Shown in pieces: positions 13,251 through 24,062 of a stretch of DNA of 64,000 bases. This DNA comes from Phlebiopsis flavidoalba (lineage: Eukaryota > Basidiomycota > Agaricomycetes > Polyporales > Phanerochaetaceae). The notes beneath the pieces are model-generated. The model had not been told where the DNA came from. It made no database searches and saw nothing but the letters and a program-made list of their open reading frames with translations. The stretch spans positions 186,001 to 250,000 of the forward strand of contig JAOCPU010000002.1 of assembly GCA_035772785.1 (NCBI GenBank), in the 5' to 3' direction. Every line of letters begins with the position of its first letter. The first letter of the stretch is position 1. Position numbers and translations under genes: made by a program.

Positions 13251-13540
13251 TCCCAGTACTATCATGTAGACTGTTACCTGCACACACGAGAATGCCTCTT
13301 GAATATCCTAACATGTAGTAGAATCACTATATGTACTAATGCACTCATGTCAAAGGACAGACGCTATCGGTGATATTTTACCTCATGTTTGACCAGTCTA
13401 TCAGTACATAAGTGCTATACATACAGGAAAAACGGGCGCTGTAGATAAAAACAGCTCAGCAATCAATTATGCGCACCCCGTATTCCTTCCACTACACTCT
13501 ACTGTGTTCTTGGAGATTAGAAACGAGTGGATTCCCAATG

Positions 13541-13668
13541 TCACCCTTACGGCGCGCAGTGACTGATGTGACCCCGACGATTACCTGAAAAGGCACTATT
13601 TGTACGGAACAAAATAAATGGAGCGCAATCGCCGACAAAATGCAAATTCTTTTGAAAAGGACTGTAGG
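13541..13668 (-). repeat. Inverted repeat pair, right member
   Basis: Reverse-strand partner of 13126-13250. No transposase frame lies between the two members, so this is either a non-autonomous element or a local inverted duplication of a piece of a lost gene. Confidence 0.7.
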
Positions 13669-14541
13669 CTCGATCCAGCCGCCTTGGAATAAAAAAAAAA
13701 AGATAATGTGGATGGAAATACATTCCAAGGCGGCTGGTTCCACTCGAGGGCTCGTGAGGGACGAACTTTTCGGACTCCGACGCAGACCAATAAGGCAGGT
13801 GTAGCGCCCGTGCCGCCGCGAGAGACGTCGGGTCCGCCCCGACGATCGACGACGCTGTATGAGCGGGATGGAAAAAAAAGTCTCTTTCTACTACTACTGC
13901 CATGTCGCGAAACACGAAAGTTGAAGGTCCGCAAGTATATTGAAGTCAAAATTGAGACTTTAATGATAGAAATACTCGAGATTCGCGCCCGAGACAAGCT
14001 CAACAGACCAAGGCCGGCAGATGGCTGCAGTCAGAGTAGGATGTGCGGTTCTTAAGGCTCGAGAGAGCGCGGCACGAAGCTTGAGACAGCAGCCACGGCT
14101 GGACCCTGGTTAATTCCGCTGTTTGGCTGCCCAAGTCCGACAGGCAGCAGCCTTCACGCCGGGCCTCCTCTTCATTTTCCTATCCTTAGCAATACACTTC
14201 TCCTTGGATATTTTCCCATTGCGCTTGAAATCCTGCGCTGTGACGTCCGGGAATGAGCGTCGGGCTCGCTTGGGGGGTCTCTGGGTGCTGCTGCTCGCGT
14301 GTGTAAAGAATAGAACGCGTCGTTCTCTTTCTGTTGCATCGCAAGTCATTCAGATGACGTTTATAATAGATAAAATACGAGATGATGATGATATTAGAAC
14401 AAAGTATCGGTGCATGGCGGGACTCGCGTCGAGCGACAGACAGAGGGCGCGATAGAGAGAGCCGATGGGCGTTCGACCTTCCTATTTGGTCTCGAGCGGA
14501 GTTCCAAAAAGCTCGTACGCCAAAGGGCGCCCCAGTTGGGG

Positions 14542-14604
14542 ACCAGTCTACTTGGTAGTAATTACATCCTCGGTCACTACTCTCCTGCTACCAAGTAGAC
14601 TGGT
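14542..14604. repeat. Perfect 17-bp inverted repeat (hairpin)
   Basis: Arms 14542-14558 (ACCAGTCTACTTGGTAG) and 14588-14604 are exact reverse complements, separated by a 29-base loop. No other perfect inverted repeat of this length was noticed in the window. It lies about 300 bases before the first F-box gene. It could be a regulatory hairpin, the centre of a small mobile element, or a local foldback event. Confidence 0.85.
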
Positions 14605-14907
14605 TCGAGTCTAAGAGCGTACTGTAAATTTGCCTCTAAAATAATGAGCGAGGCTCGGCAAAAATACCGACCAGGGTTGCCCGACGCGTACTCGCGAGCT
14701 GGGTTTGCTTCTCCATCGCGTTCATCAGTGACCACCCACCCCTACGTCCTCCAGCTGAATCTGTAAGCAAAGGTCGTCCCCAGATGTCCGCTCGCTGATG
14801 TATATTGATGTCAGCACAATGCGTGGCAACCGAGTCCGCCGAGCAGCAATATCTGTGAAGCCTCGATGACCCGATTTCGCAGCTTTCGCTCAACGAAGTA
14901 GACGAAA

Positions 14908-16591
14908 TTGACTCCGCTATCGGAGCTCGCCAACAGATTTACTCGCAAAGAGCCTACACGACCTGCTGCGCCTTCGTACCCACAGGAATGGCGTCGTACC
15001 TTTCATCTCACGCTTGCCCACCGAAATATTAGCCTCGCATTTTCGTCCACTTTCGTCCACAACATTGCGCGATATGACGGATTTTACTTTAAATGGCTGC
15101 ATATCACTCATGTTTGTAGCCATTGGCGAAATGTCGCCCGAGGCCTTCCAGAACTTTGGGCTGCAATGCCCGCCGCCGGGCAGGGCAGCACCAGGAGTGT
15201 ACAGAAACCTTCCTGGAACTCTCGAGAGGCCTTCCCCTCGATATATTCTCCCTCGACAGTACCCACGTTGGATGGGTGAATCCAAGGTTTCTCGTCACGT
15301 TGACGAGCGAGGACCGACCGTCTCAAACGCCTCGACCTCTGTCTCAGAATGCATACAACATCGGAGTCAACGAACTTCAGCATTACCTGGCTTTGACGAG
15401 AGGGTTCCAAGCGATGCCCCCATCGGCTGCTTTGTTGGAAGTCATAAGTCTGGTTCTCATCACCTTTGGTATCGACGACATTGATCCCTTCTATCAATTT
15501 TGTTTTTCTCGCCGAGTCAGCGGGCAACTATTCCTACGCTACGGATCCTACGCCTCACAAATTTCCGGCACAGTTTACCGCTACCCTGATACGACCATCC
15601 ATCGTCGAGCTACATGTTTCCCCCAGGGACGGATATAGCGTTCGTCGCTGGAAGAGGTTGCTGACGAATTTACCACTTCTTCAAACACTTTGCTTGGACA
15701 ACATCAGACTCAGCGACACGAAAGTTGGCCACGTACCGGCAAATCCTCCGCTTGCTTTAGAGCATTTATGCACTGTGGAGCTATTTCTAGGAGAAGAGGG
15801 TAGTGCACTGGCTTTGCGTTGCGTTGCTCAATCACCTCTCGATACCAGCGACGTGCAGAATATCTCTCGGCGATGGCAGTAAAAAAACCTCTGTTTGATC
15901 TGGACGTTTTTAAGCATCCAAGAAGGACGGAAGGGGGTGTATCGGAACACACGCAGTCTCTGACGGAACTCGAGCTGAGCCCCTCTGGATGCATTGGTGG
16001 TTCGGATCGGAGGCCCCGCTGCAGCACGAACTTAGCAGTGGATCAAGACGAGGACCATAGCATCGAATTCTTGTCTTCAGGAGTCCCGGTGGTAAACAAA
16101 GAATCCGCGTTCTTGGTCTCAAACCTTCAACTTCTATGTCTTCGACACCGGGGTGAAAATGACATATCCCATTCCTGTCCCAGCTCTCGTCCCTTCGCGA
16201 ATTCCATGTCCACGGAAACTATCACAAAGAATGGCTTATGATGCTTGCCTCGAGGGGGCCGGAAGATCTCCCAATGCTTCGCTCGTTGACGCTGGGCTTG
16301 CCCCGTATGGCATGCACACCCTGGCGGCCGCGAAGACTGTCCAGTATCGGCGGGGAGCCGCTCAGTATTGCTATTGATGTCTTCCTCGATCTTCGTCGCA
16401 GGCAGGGCCGTCCAATGGAGGAGCTGCATTTGCAAGAGGTTAAATGGTTTGGAGACGAAGAGGACACGCGATGGCTCCGGTCTGCACCTTCAAAGGGTCT
16501 CGGTCTTTTCATGATGCTCGTTCTGGCAAGGAGAGGATGTCTGAAAAGCAGCCTATGCCCAAAGTGTGGTGTCAATCCGCTTTCTTTCTAG
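14908..16591 (+). CDS. F-box-like protein 1, frameshifted
   Basis: Intracellular protein of the expanded agaricomycete F-box-like group; such proteins usually bring substrates to SCF ubiquitin ligases through Skp1. The F-box signature is spread over two frames: LPTEILAS in one and then YFKWLHITHVCSHWRNVARG with LPELW in another, the typical basidiomycete arrangement. Downstream is a leucine-rich C-terminal region with LPLLQTLCLDNIRLSDTKVG and, near the end, MEELHLQEVKWFGDEEDTRW before the stop at 16591. No intron is obvious. A 10-base tandem duplication (15041-15060) sits at the frame change inside the F-box. Start chosen at the first ATG before the domain; a start in another frame is possible. 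Length of about 560 codons suits the family. Confidence 0.68.
15041..15060 (+). repeat. 10-bp tandem duplication inside the F-box
   Basis: TTTCGTCCAC occurs twice in direct succession, exactly where the F-box reading changes frame. Removing one copy would not by itself restore the frame, so at least one more change is present nearby. Confidence 0.8.
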
Positions 16592-17091
16592 TTACTGGCT
16601 GTCAGAGAAGATGATTAGGGTGCCTTTCATCAGGTTTACGGGACGCTTGTAACTTATCCAATGCCCAATTTTGCGTCGTGATCGCTTGTTTCCGGCTGTG
16701 TATTTGGGCACGAGCTTCTAGAGAATTTAGAGAAGGATGAGGTTTGTGAGGCCGAGGATATGGAATCTAACATGAGCCTGGAGAAGATTGGGGCGGTAAG
16801 CTGTCAGGAGGGGCCGCTGCCGCGGAATTGGGTTGAGCGAGAGTGGTCTTGATTGACAAGTCGGGGTCGCGCATGCGATCCAGTGAAGAAGCACACTCCA
16901 CGTGTGTCGCATTCGCCCTTAGGCCTCGGCGATCGCTGATTCGACATCGAGCTAGTATGCAGCAATCCTGACATTAGGGATGTACACTAATGCATCGCTC
17001 CTAGACACATCATCAGCATCACATTAGATATTTTCTCTCACCCTTTCTTTGGATTTATGTTTTGAAGTGGACTTGCAAACCCTTCTTAGAG
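16592..17091. other. Intergenic, nothing recognised
   Basis: 500 bases between F-box gene 1 and the leader module of F-box gene 2. It includes a short stretch at 16728-16850 that reads as a decayed copy of the permease tail (a PLPRNWVER-like reading around 16817), suggesting a stray fragment of the permease 3' end. Confidence 0.45.
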
Positions 17092-17213
17092 CACCTGCCA
17101 AAACGGACGAGCATCGGCAAATGCCGGCGACAACTGTTTCGACGACCGCGCGGGTCCTGTCTCGTCCCTCCACCTTTCACAGGCAACGAACAAACCCCAA
17201 CGGCGCAGTCAGT
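17092..17213 (+). repeat. Dispersed leader module, copy 2 (upstream of F-box 2)
   Basis: Begins CACCTGCCAAAACGGACGAG and runs to the ATG at 17214. The copy at 19457-19557 matches it over the full length with gaps, including a shared AACGG(C/T)GCAGTC just before the ATG. Its position suggests promoter and 5' leader sequence copied with a gene. Confidence 0.65.
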
Positions 17214-19248
17214 ATGTCTCTCGAGCTGTCCATCTCATTTCGCTCCACTGTAACGCGAAACATCCCCATAGGCCATAGCAAATCACTGATGCTATCGACC
17301 TTCGAGGCTTAAAATTGAACTTGAGCGACGCGCCCGACATCGACGCGGCTATTTGCGCACACGTTGCAACTTATCCATAATAAAGCGAGTGAACGATTGC
17401 TACGCTTACGCACACAACGCCGAAACAACGTCATCCCATCTATTTCGCCATCTTCTCCCACCGAGATTCTCGTCGATGATCTTTCCATCTAATCCGTTCG
17501 TCCTGGGTCGACCCTTGAACCCCCCAACAAATCCTGGTGTCCTATGTATCTCGCCTCACCCATGTTTGCAGACGCTGGCGGTCCATCTTGCTGCGAGTTA
17601 CTCCCCCAATTTTGGAACGTCCATACCCGAACGAGCCGCTATCCCCATGCCCGAAGCGTTCCTCCGTCGTTCCAAAGAATTGCCTCTGACGTAAACATTC
17701 AAACGAGGCCCGACGCGCCCTGGATCCTTCTTCTTTGCCCCTCTTGTGTCCCGCCGTCTATCGATTGCAGCACCTGAAGTTTGAAAATTGCACAAGAAAC
17801 ACCATGATGGGCCTACTTGAAGCTCATTATCTCATTGACTCTCCTCATCATGAACCCGGACGATGCTCCAGCCTTCGCTGGAAAGTCTCATTCACTCGAG
17901 TACTGCTAACTTCTCTCTCGAGGATGAAATCAGGGGCCCGACCCTCCAAGCTCCTTTTGGCGTTCTTCGTTAATGAATCCAGTCTCTCTAAGCTCCAGGG
18001 AGTGGAAATTCTCAACACCTCCCACTTGAGCTTGCAGGCGACCTCATACGTCCGTCTCTCACAAAGCTCTACCTTTTCTCATTCATGATGGAAATGGATG
18101 CGTTTGCTGGATATACTACACAACCTACCTCTTCTCGAGTCTTTAGAAATCTCGGATATCTCGTTTACACAGTATTCGACAATGAGGTCACGGTCCCTTC
18201 CCCCAACTCATCCCTTACCGCGTCATGACAAGAAATCATGCTCAATGGCAGCGGGTGCATCCAACTGCTGAGCTATCTCCAAATTCCGTCCAATCTGCTT
18301 CATTCAGGGCTCACGATCCATTCCATTCTACGGCGCAGCCCAATGTCCCTACGACGCCGTCATACGCGCAATACCGCCACTCCCCGCCCCCCCTCCCCCC
18401 TCCCCCCCGCAAACAAAAAATATGGTGTCGGCTGTTTCGGACGCGCCACAGCGGTGTCTACGTCGATGTATGTCTCAGCCTCTTTCTTATCGCTGTCTAC
18501 GAACCAGTCCCCATGCCCCCTCTCCAGCTTGGCGTGGACGGCCCCAGGGAGGACATTATCCCTGCCAAGAAACCTTTCTGTTATCTGCGAACCATGTGTG
18601 GAACCTTGCCGTTGACCTCGCTAGTCGGCATTCTTCCCCCACGCCCTCGTACAGGCTTTGAATGCAGACCTGATTTCCTTGTCGAGTCTCCGACTGCTGT
18701 GCATTCATGAGACTCCAATCAGGCTAACAACCTGCTACACGGCCTACGCCATTGCACACAACTTCAAGAATTGCACTTCATCGATGGAACTGAACATGCT
18801 CTGGACTTTATTGACGCAGCTTGGTAACAGATCAAGCCCAAACGACCACGAAACCTTTCAGCTCAACCAACCATCGAACACATCTCCCATTTCCTCTGCC
18901 GCGATCTTCGCAACCCTACGGCTCAGCGGTTAGCAGATGGCACATGCATCCAGGGGGATGTCAAAGGCCGTTCGAAGGAGAGCCACCCTGCCGCGCCAAT
19001 CGATGCGTTTTTGGACGCGAGGAAAGCTATGGGAGTGCCACCTGGCAGAGTTGCATCTCTGCACGAGATACACTTCTCTCGATGAAGCTCATGACATGGA
19101 TTGGTTTCAGGGCATGTGCAGAGACAGCGTTGTGCAGTTTACGTGGAAACAAGGTCCAGCGAACATCTCAGATGGTGACGGAACTAGTACACACTGCTAC
19201 GAATGCTTTTCGTATGCAGTGGTCGTCTTGACGGAGATCCATAACTAG
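17214..19248 (+). CDS. F-box-like protein 2, heavily frameshifted
   Basis: Second member of the F-box-like family. The first part has the family's pre-F-box helix and RLNPPTNPG-like and GWI-like readings, then FLRRSKELPLT (compare the usual MLRRSKMAPL), LQHLKFENC, SLSKLQGVEILN, LLESLEISDISFTQ, SLSSLRLLCI and, at the end, LAELHLCTRYTSLDEAHDMD followed by WFQ. That last block is shared with the fragment at 41760-42250. Pieces lie in all three forward frames, with stops between. The ATG at 17214 follows the leader module at the same spacing as gene C's ATG. It could be a decayed gene or a real gene with many sequence errors; I cannot separate the two. Confidence 0.6.
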
Positions 19249-19456
19249 CGTCGAGCCAACCCCGCGGGCGTTGCATCCTAGTCCCCAAACATTCATTTCT
19301 GTAATCTAGTTTGTGCGTGGCCACTCTCATATGCCCCAATCGTATCGAAGCATTCGTTGTGTAGTCCTATACATTCACTTCTAGGAGGGACAGCGAGTTG
19401 TGATCGTGTATTCAACAGGATACTGCATGGCTACCGCTGGGCTCGGCATTCGTTAA

Positions 19457-19557
19457 CACCTGTCAAAGTGGGCGAGCTTCGGTAAATGCCGATGAGGACC
19501 GCGTGAGGCGTGTCTCGTTTTCACCTCATTCCAACGCAGTTCCTAACGGTGCAGTCG
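19457..19557 (+). repeat. Dispersed leader module, copy 3 (upstream of gene C)
   Basis: Begins CACCTGTCAAAGTGGGCGAG and ends immediately before an ATG at 19558. More diverged than copies 1 and 2 but alignable over about 100 bases with copy 2. It lies just outside, or at the edge of, the left arm of the large inverted duplication. Confidence 0.6.
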
Positions 19558-19941
19558 ATGAGCAGCGGCGCGGCGTGGACTTGTATTTTGTTCACAACTA
19601 TCCGGATGGAAGCGTTAAAAAGTATGGGAACAGCGATAGCGGACTACATCTCAGGCTTGCCGTTCCACAAATTCTCTTGTCTGAATCAAACCGTCTTTAC
19701 ATCTCGTCTGGAGGCATATTAGACGGTTTCATAGCGAGTCCAACCGGTACTAGAGCGCAGTACATCATTCATCTCCATCTTGTCGAGAACCGACGACTCA
19801 GCATCTTCCTTCAGTCAAGAGTCGACGCCGTGTCAGTCTTACCTGCCTTATTTGCACAATTCCGATCCTGTCGCGTATTTTGTACATCTTTGATTTTCAC
19901 ACATACACTTCAACAACGAATTTTGTTTTCTAAATGGTATG
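19558..19941 (+). CDS. Gene C, left copy (unknown)
   Basis: Not recognised. From the ATG at 19558 the frame reads MSSGAAWT.. to LPFHKFSCLNQTVFTSRLEA and stops at 19722; the right-arm copy near the window end reads CLDQTVTVRLEHLDV in the same place, then VLERST.IYIS and REP in both. The leader module before it is shared with F-box gene 2, and the LEHLD-type reading would fit a leucine-rich F-box C-terminus, but there is too little to say. Frames shift at about 19720 and 19760. Confidence 0.35.
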
Positions 19942-20593
19942 ATGACATCAACTCGCACCGCCAAGGCTACCCAGAGGATCGTTCTACGGCAAAGTCACGC
20001 CCGAATGAATTCATGGTGCCTTTGCAGATGACACCTACCTCGACATTGAATCAACAGCTCGAAAGCCGAGGAGGAAAGTGAGAGAAACCAGATCTGAGTG
20101 CAAACGAGTAAATAATGCTACACGCGGTGCGCTGACAGCAATTTCTCAAATGATACCACCGTTGTTATAACGATAACGCTGCTGTGGGAGTCATTATCAG
20201 ATCGCGGAGGCCTGGGGCCTTTGCCCCACGTAAACCGTGCTGTACAACGGTCAGAGGGATGGCAATTTAGCCGCGACGACCTGGTAAAAAATGGGTACAA
20301 AGGGTGTGTATGCCATCGGTTAATTGGGCTGTGTCTCACATGCAATTGTCGTCGCCGGTAGGGTGCGCAGCAGCGCAACCTCTTTGAAGAACCTCCTCGT
20401 TGGCACGCGGGGTCTGCAAGCATCCGATATCAGGAAACGCATGGCATCAAACGTCCGCATCTCTGCGTGGTTCTACAATACCCGCAGAGGCGTCGATGAT
20501 GAGGAGTTTTTGAGGCTACCATCCCGAATCCAGCAAAAGTGGGTGACGGAAGCTGTATTACAACTGTCGTCGCATGCGCGTGGAGTACATTGA
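19942..20593 (+). CDS. Gene A, left copy (unknown small protein)
   Basis: First of three family members (others at 37975-38676 and 62918-63552). Exon 1 starts MTSTRTAK and includes a STLNQQLES reading equal to the DDTSTLNQ of both other copies. A GTGAGA donor near 20077 and CTGACAG acceptor near 20139 bound intron 1; a GTAG acceptor near 20360 ends intron 2. Exon 2 is badly broken here but matches VLYNGQKMAFSRDDL of the right copy at DNA level. Exon 3 reads LLVGTRGLQASDIRK and NVRISAWFYNTRRGVDDEE, ending RGVH and stop at 20591-20593. No signal peptide or membrane segment is visible. Expected size about 160 residues. Function unknown. Gene B converges on it from the right, about 50 bases away. 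Confidence 0.6.
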
Positions 20594-20642
20594 GTCCTAA
20601 TGAGAAACAATGCAGTTTGATATTTAAAATCTGGGTCATTTT

Positions 20643-21123
20643 TTAGAGTTTTGCACTAAATAGTACGATGCTAGGGGGGTGACCGCAAGAGACACAATAC
20701 GCACTGTGGCACAATTGTACTAGCGTAAACTCTGATAAGTAATATTGTTCATGAGTTCGGTTGTCTGAATGTTTTAGTACAATGTGGCGTCCCAGCGTCC
20801 GATGCGTTTTGCTCACCATCTTCGTCGGAGTATCAATCAAAGCTGTATAATGAATTCCACGCACCTTGCGGTGCGGCGTCTCCTGGTGAGGGGGCTGGAA
20901 TTCTTCATTTTCAGCCGGGATGCATGCCGTCCCCTCATGTGCGCATTTTACAGAATGGTCGAACCAACAACGCCTAGTCAGACCCGAGGGGGAAAGATAA
21001 CCCGGAAGCTCCGTTTGTCGAATTGTCGTAAGTGATACGCCATCAGACTTGCGCCTTATCGTCTTCTCGGATCAATGAGTGGTTTTGCCTGAGCGGGTTC
21101 GCTGAAAAATTGGTTAGGGACAT
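20643..21123 (-). CDS. Gene B, left copy (unknown small protein)
   Basis: Converges with gene A. From the ATG at 21123 it reads MSLTNFSANPLRQNHSLIRE, and after shifts HRKVRGIHYTALIDTPTKMV and THRTLGRHIVL, then VQLCHSAYCVSCG before the stop. The right copy (62465) conserves NHSL, TLGRHIVL and RLCHSAYCVSS(C)G, and base differences between the copies leave these words unchanged, which favours a translated protein. About 150 residues. The paired cysteines near the end may bind metal, but no known motif fits. Function unknown. Confidence 0.5.
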
Positions 21124-22385
21124 TATGCTTAATTTCGGGGTGGCAGCATTGAGGGGGGTCCGCGGTCGCGGGGCCTAATGGTGTGGCCATTAGTCCTGTA
21201 TGGTCCGTTTTAGTAAATCGTACACCCAAAGCTGTAGGCCTGTGGGAAGGCCAGCGGAGCCCGGACGGGGGGGGGGGCCGGTCCCCGCACCCCAACCTTG
21301 TGTCGATGGTGGTCGGCGTTCTTCGTAGCACCACGAGGTGGGGAGGGAAAGACTGGTGGAACGGCAGGCGTGTTGTGCATATGTCTAGTCCCTCGTTGAG
21401 GGTGTCCGCAGGGCGCTCAGGCAACCCGAGGCACCGTTGCGGCTGGCTTTCTCCCCTTAAGATTGTTTTCCTAGAGTTTGGATGATGATGCGCTGTGTGG
21501 TGATAAGGTTTCAAATACCAAAATCGCCGGAATGTTGGCGGGGGGGGGGGGGGGATCTGAATTGCTGTCCATTGTTATCGCGGTTCCGTTTGGCGTGCTG
21601 GTTGATCATATCGGAGGGAAGGTCTGTTCACTGACACGACCACTAGGTGCAATTGAAGTCTGGACCATTCTTTGACGCGTACTTGGCCGCGGATATCTTC
21701 CGCATTCGACCGTCTACTCGTTGTTGTTTGTCGGTCACTTGCATATACTTGGGGACTGCGAGTCACAATCCCACACCCATACATATGTAACTTGGGATTG
21801 ATCAAATGTATTTCATTGATAAGGCTTTAATACGGTCCCGCCTTTGCTGCAGGGTTCGAGTGGTGACGCTATGGACGGTCAATCAGTCAGCCTTTAACGT
21901 GAAAGACAAAGTAGAGTAAAGAGGAAACCGACCAGTTTTCATTTTGTTTTCGAACACGGTGGCCCCAAGCTTGTTAGCGAGAGAGCCATGTGGTCACTGC
22001 GACGCACAGGTCATCCTGACTGGTGCGTTTCATCAGTGCGGTCCTAGTACTACAGCCCGGGCGACGCTCCAATTCCATAATCTGTAATCGATGAAAAAAA
22101 AAATCGTGGTCGCGCCGGCGCGAGGCTCATAAAGAAGTGTGTAACCTGAGCACTCTCTGTCTTATCCAACTTCGCGACATCTACTCAACGGGAGTGGAGG
22201 TCAGTGGTCACAACTGCTTCGTTTTGCGTACTGGCATCGGGGGTGGCTCTGTATTGCGAGATTTCGAACGAAACCTTCCCAACGATGCCAGATCTGGCGT
22301 TTTGCGAGGGATAGACTCAATTTTGGTGGGCGCTTTCCCCAGGGCTCCAGACTCTCGTGAACCTCGGGGTCCAATCACTGCAGTC
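21124..22385. other. Left-arm interval between gene B and the macro pseudogene
   Basis: No gene recognised. The interval still matches the right arm in places (for example GTGGCCATTAGTC at about 21181, and a CAACTTCGCGA stretch near 22170). A forward reading IQLRDIY at 22160 aligns with VYQLREICSQ on the right arm, perhaps an upstream exon. There is a 14-base G run at 21539-21553 and another G run near 21267. Confidence 0.45.
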
Positions 22386-23453
22386 ATGTTCCGGGTTCCT
22401 GTCCCCTTCAGGTTTGTACTTGCCTCGCCACAAGAAACATGCCGCTGTGCGAGGCGTGGAAGAGGTGCGATCTAAACATATTTCGGAGATCGACGGGACG
22501 ACGCCGGGCTCTTTTAGCGTCCAGCAAGGCAGACGCGGCAATTGACTGCTAGGTGTGTCGGTGGTACAACCTAGGTAGATTCAACTTGCGCTGCGATATC
22601 GACATTACGGGTGCATGAAGTTATCGCCAGCCAGAACTGAGATCATTTTGCGCTCATAGGGCGGTGGGGTAAGTTGCAATGATCTGGGGCTTTCAATTAA
22701 CGGGCCAGAATGAGCACAAGGGACGATGGCTCAATATTTCCCGTCGGTACCCTGGGAGAGGGATCCGCTAGACGTACGACGATGGGGAGTACTGCTCAGG
22801 GGGGTCTGAGTGGGTGGCGTGCCTTTATCGCGCGAGACCCAAAACCTCGCAGCGGCCTGAGCCGCCACGTCCAGACTGCGCTCCTGCCCTCGCGACCGCG
22901 CCAGCTGAGCTGCGGCTAGGTCGGGGCGCCGTCGCCGGCGGTCCGGTTGCACGCTCCGTTGGAAGCTGCAGGCGGACGTGGTGCGCCGGCTGGCCGGCAA
23001 CGTGCGCAGGGGTCGAGGGGGGGTACAGGGGGGGGGGATAAAGAGTGGTGGCGCATGGCTGCGTTGGCGCGCGTGCGCTGCCGTCCTTAGTGGCGCCCTG
23101 CCGACGGGATGCGCGTGCCGGAAGGGAGCGTTGGGCTGTCCCCTGGATCGTGCTGCCGTACGTGACTGCATCTCGGTCGCTTGCTTGGCCGTGAGGGTGT
23201 GTCGCCCGCCTGCTGTGAACAACGAAAGCCACGAACGTGCCGCGCGCAGCCAGATCAGGACGGTGCTCTGTACACCTGGGTCTCGCGCTTTCTGGGCGTG
23301 GGTTGGCACTCAGTAAGGAGCGCTGGGTGGGTGGCGGCGCAGATGGGTGCCTTGCCGTGAAACATTTTCCAGACAGGGATGGCCGGAAGGAGCCGACCTG
23401 GAGAGATATTACACCCGCGTGGCAATGAAGTCGAAGATACGACCACACTGTGA
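22386..23453 (+). pseudogene. Macro-domain protein, left copy, broken
   Basis: Counterpart of the better copy at 60858-61634. The ATG at 22386 is followed by RFVLAS, LCEAW-like and SVQQGR readings in different frames. The ADP-ribose-loop region corresponding to NDCMVSPANSFGLMDGG is not recoverable after 22540, where about 200 unrelated bases intervene. Later, DNA matching RAFI, LARLSRHVQ and the terminal DITPA and NEVEDTTTL with its stop at 23451 is visible, again spread over frames and with G-run insertions around 23000. Because the essential loop is lost, this copy probably makes no working macro domain. Confidence 0.65.
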
Positions 23454-23542
23454 CAGGGCACCTCTAATCGCGCCGGCTCTTGAATGTGTAAGTCAATAAT
23501 ACGCGACGTGTTGAAAAGGACTATGTTCTCGCTGGACTGCTA

Positions 23543-24062
23543 ATGAATCCAGAAATATACCCGCGGGAAATTCCGCAGAGGAGGACAAAGACCCCCACCG
23601 CAACTGCTCCATTAAAGCCTATATCTAATCGCCTCGTGCGAGCGGAAAGTAAGAGCATAGGGATCGCAGCACAAGAGCAAGGGCAGGAATGCTGCACGAA
23701 GGGAGAGTGAACAACCCGCCATTGATTGGCGGATGCGCTGCGTCCGCTGACCCTCGGGACACATGGGGAAGCACAGCTTGCGGGGCTGCCATCGTTGGCG
23801 AGTGTGTATTCCAAGCTGCCGAGGCACATTCCTATTACGTGGCTCGAGCAGAGTCAAAGCATATCGACAGGTGAACAAGGAAAACGCCGTGAGCCCAACG
23901 CTAATTCACGCGCGCACGAACAGCGAGGACGAGGTAGATCCGAATCTACGATGTATCGAGCCAGGAGGGGGAGCGCAGCACGCGCTGAGCCGCCCGGAGA
24001 TTCCCTCGTGCAGCATGCGAGGATCGCTCGTGGGCCCCGTAGGGGGGCGTCCCCGCTCCTGA
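23543..24062 (+). CDS. Gene D, left copy (unknown)
   Basis: Directly follows the macro gene on the same strand in both arms. Start MNPEIYPREIPQR at 23543, then TATAPLKPISNRL, a shift into ADALRPLTLG and EAQLAGLPSLASVYSKL, then SSRVKAYRQVNKENAVS and HARTNSEDEVD. The right copy gives the same words. The basic then acidic tail (RVKAYRQVNKEN, SEDEE) suggests a soluble, possibly nuclear protein, but no domain is recognised. Several shifts interrupt it. The long reverse-strand frame here (25107-23854, 417 codons) is an artefact of GC-rich DNA: its reading is not kept in the right arm. Confidence 0.45.

Larger units (their letters stand above)
12674..14907. other. Intergenic region with short repeats
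   Basis: No assignable gene between the start of the MFS transporter and the first F-box gene. It contains the first copy of a leader-like repeat module (13049), a diverged inverted pair (13126-13250 and 13541-13668) and a perfect hairpin (14542-14604). The forward frame 13708-14055 and reverse frames around 13547-14003 overlap the repeats and show no family motif. Confidence 0.5.

Noticed and set aside
14541..14612. Possible tRNA because of GGTTCGAGTC near a stem
   Set aside because: The bases around the loop do not form a T stem and no acceptor or anticodon arm can be drawn; the stem is explained by the 17-bp hairpin.
16728..16850. Third permease gene
   Set aside because: Only a short stretch resembling the hydrophilic permease tail is present; no membrane segments surround it.
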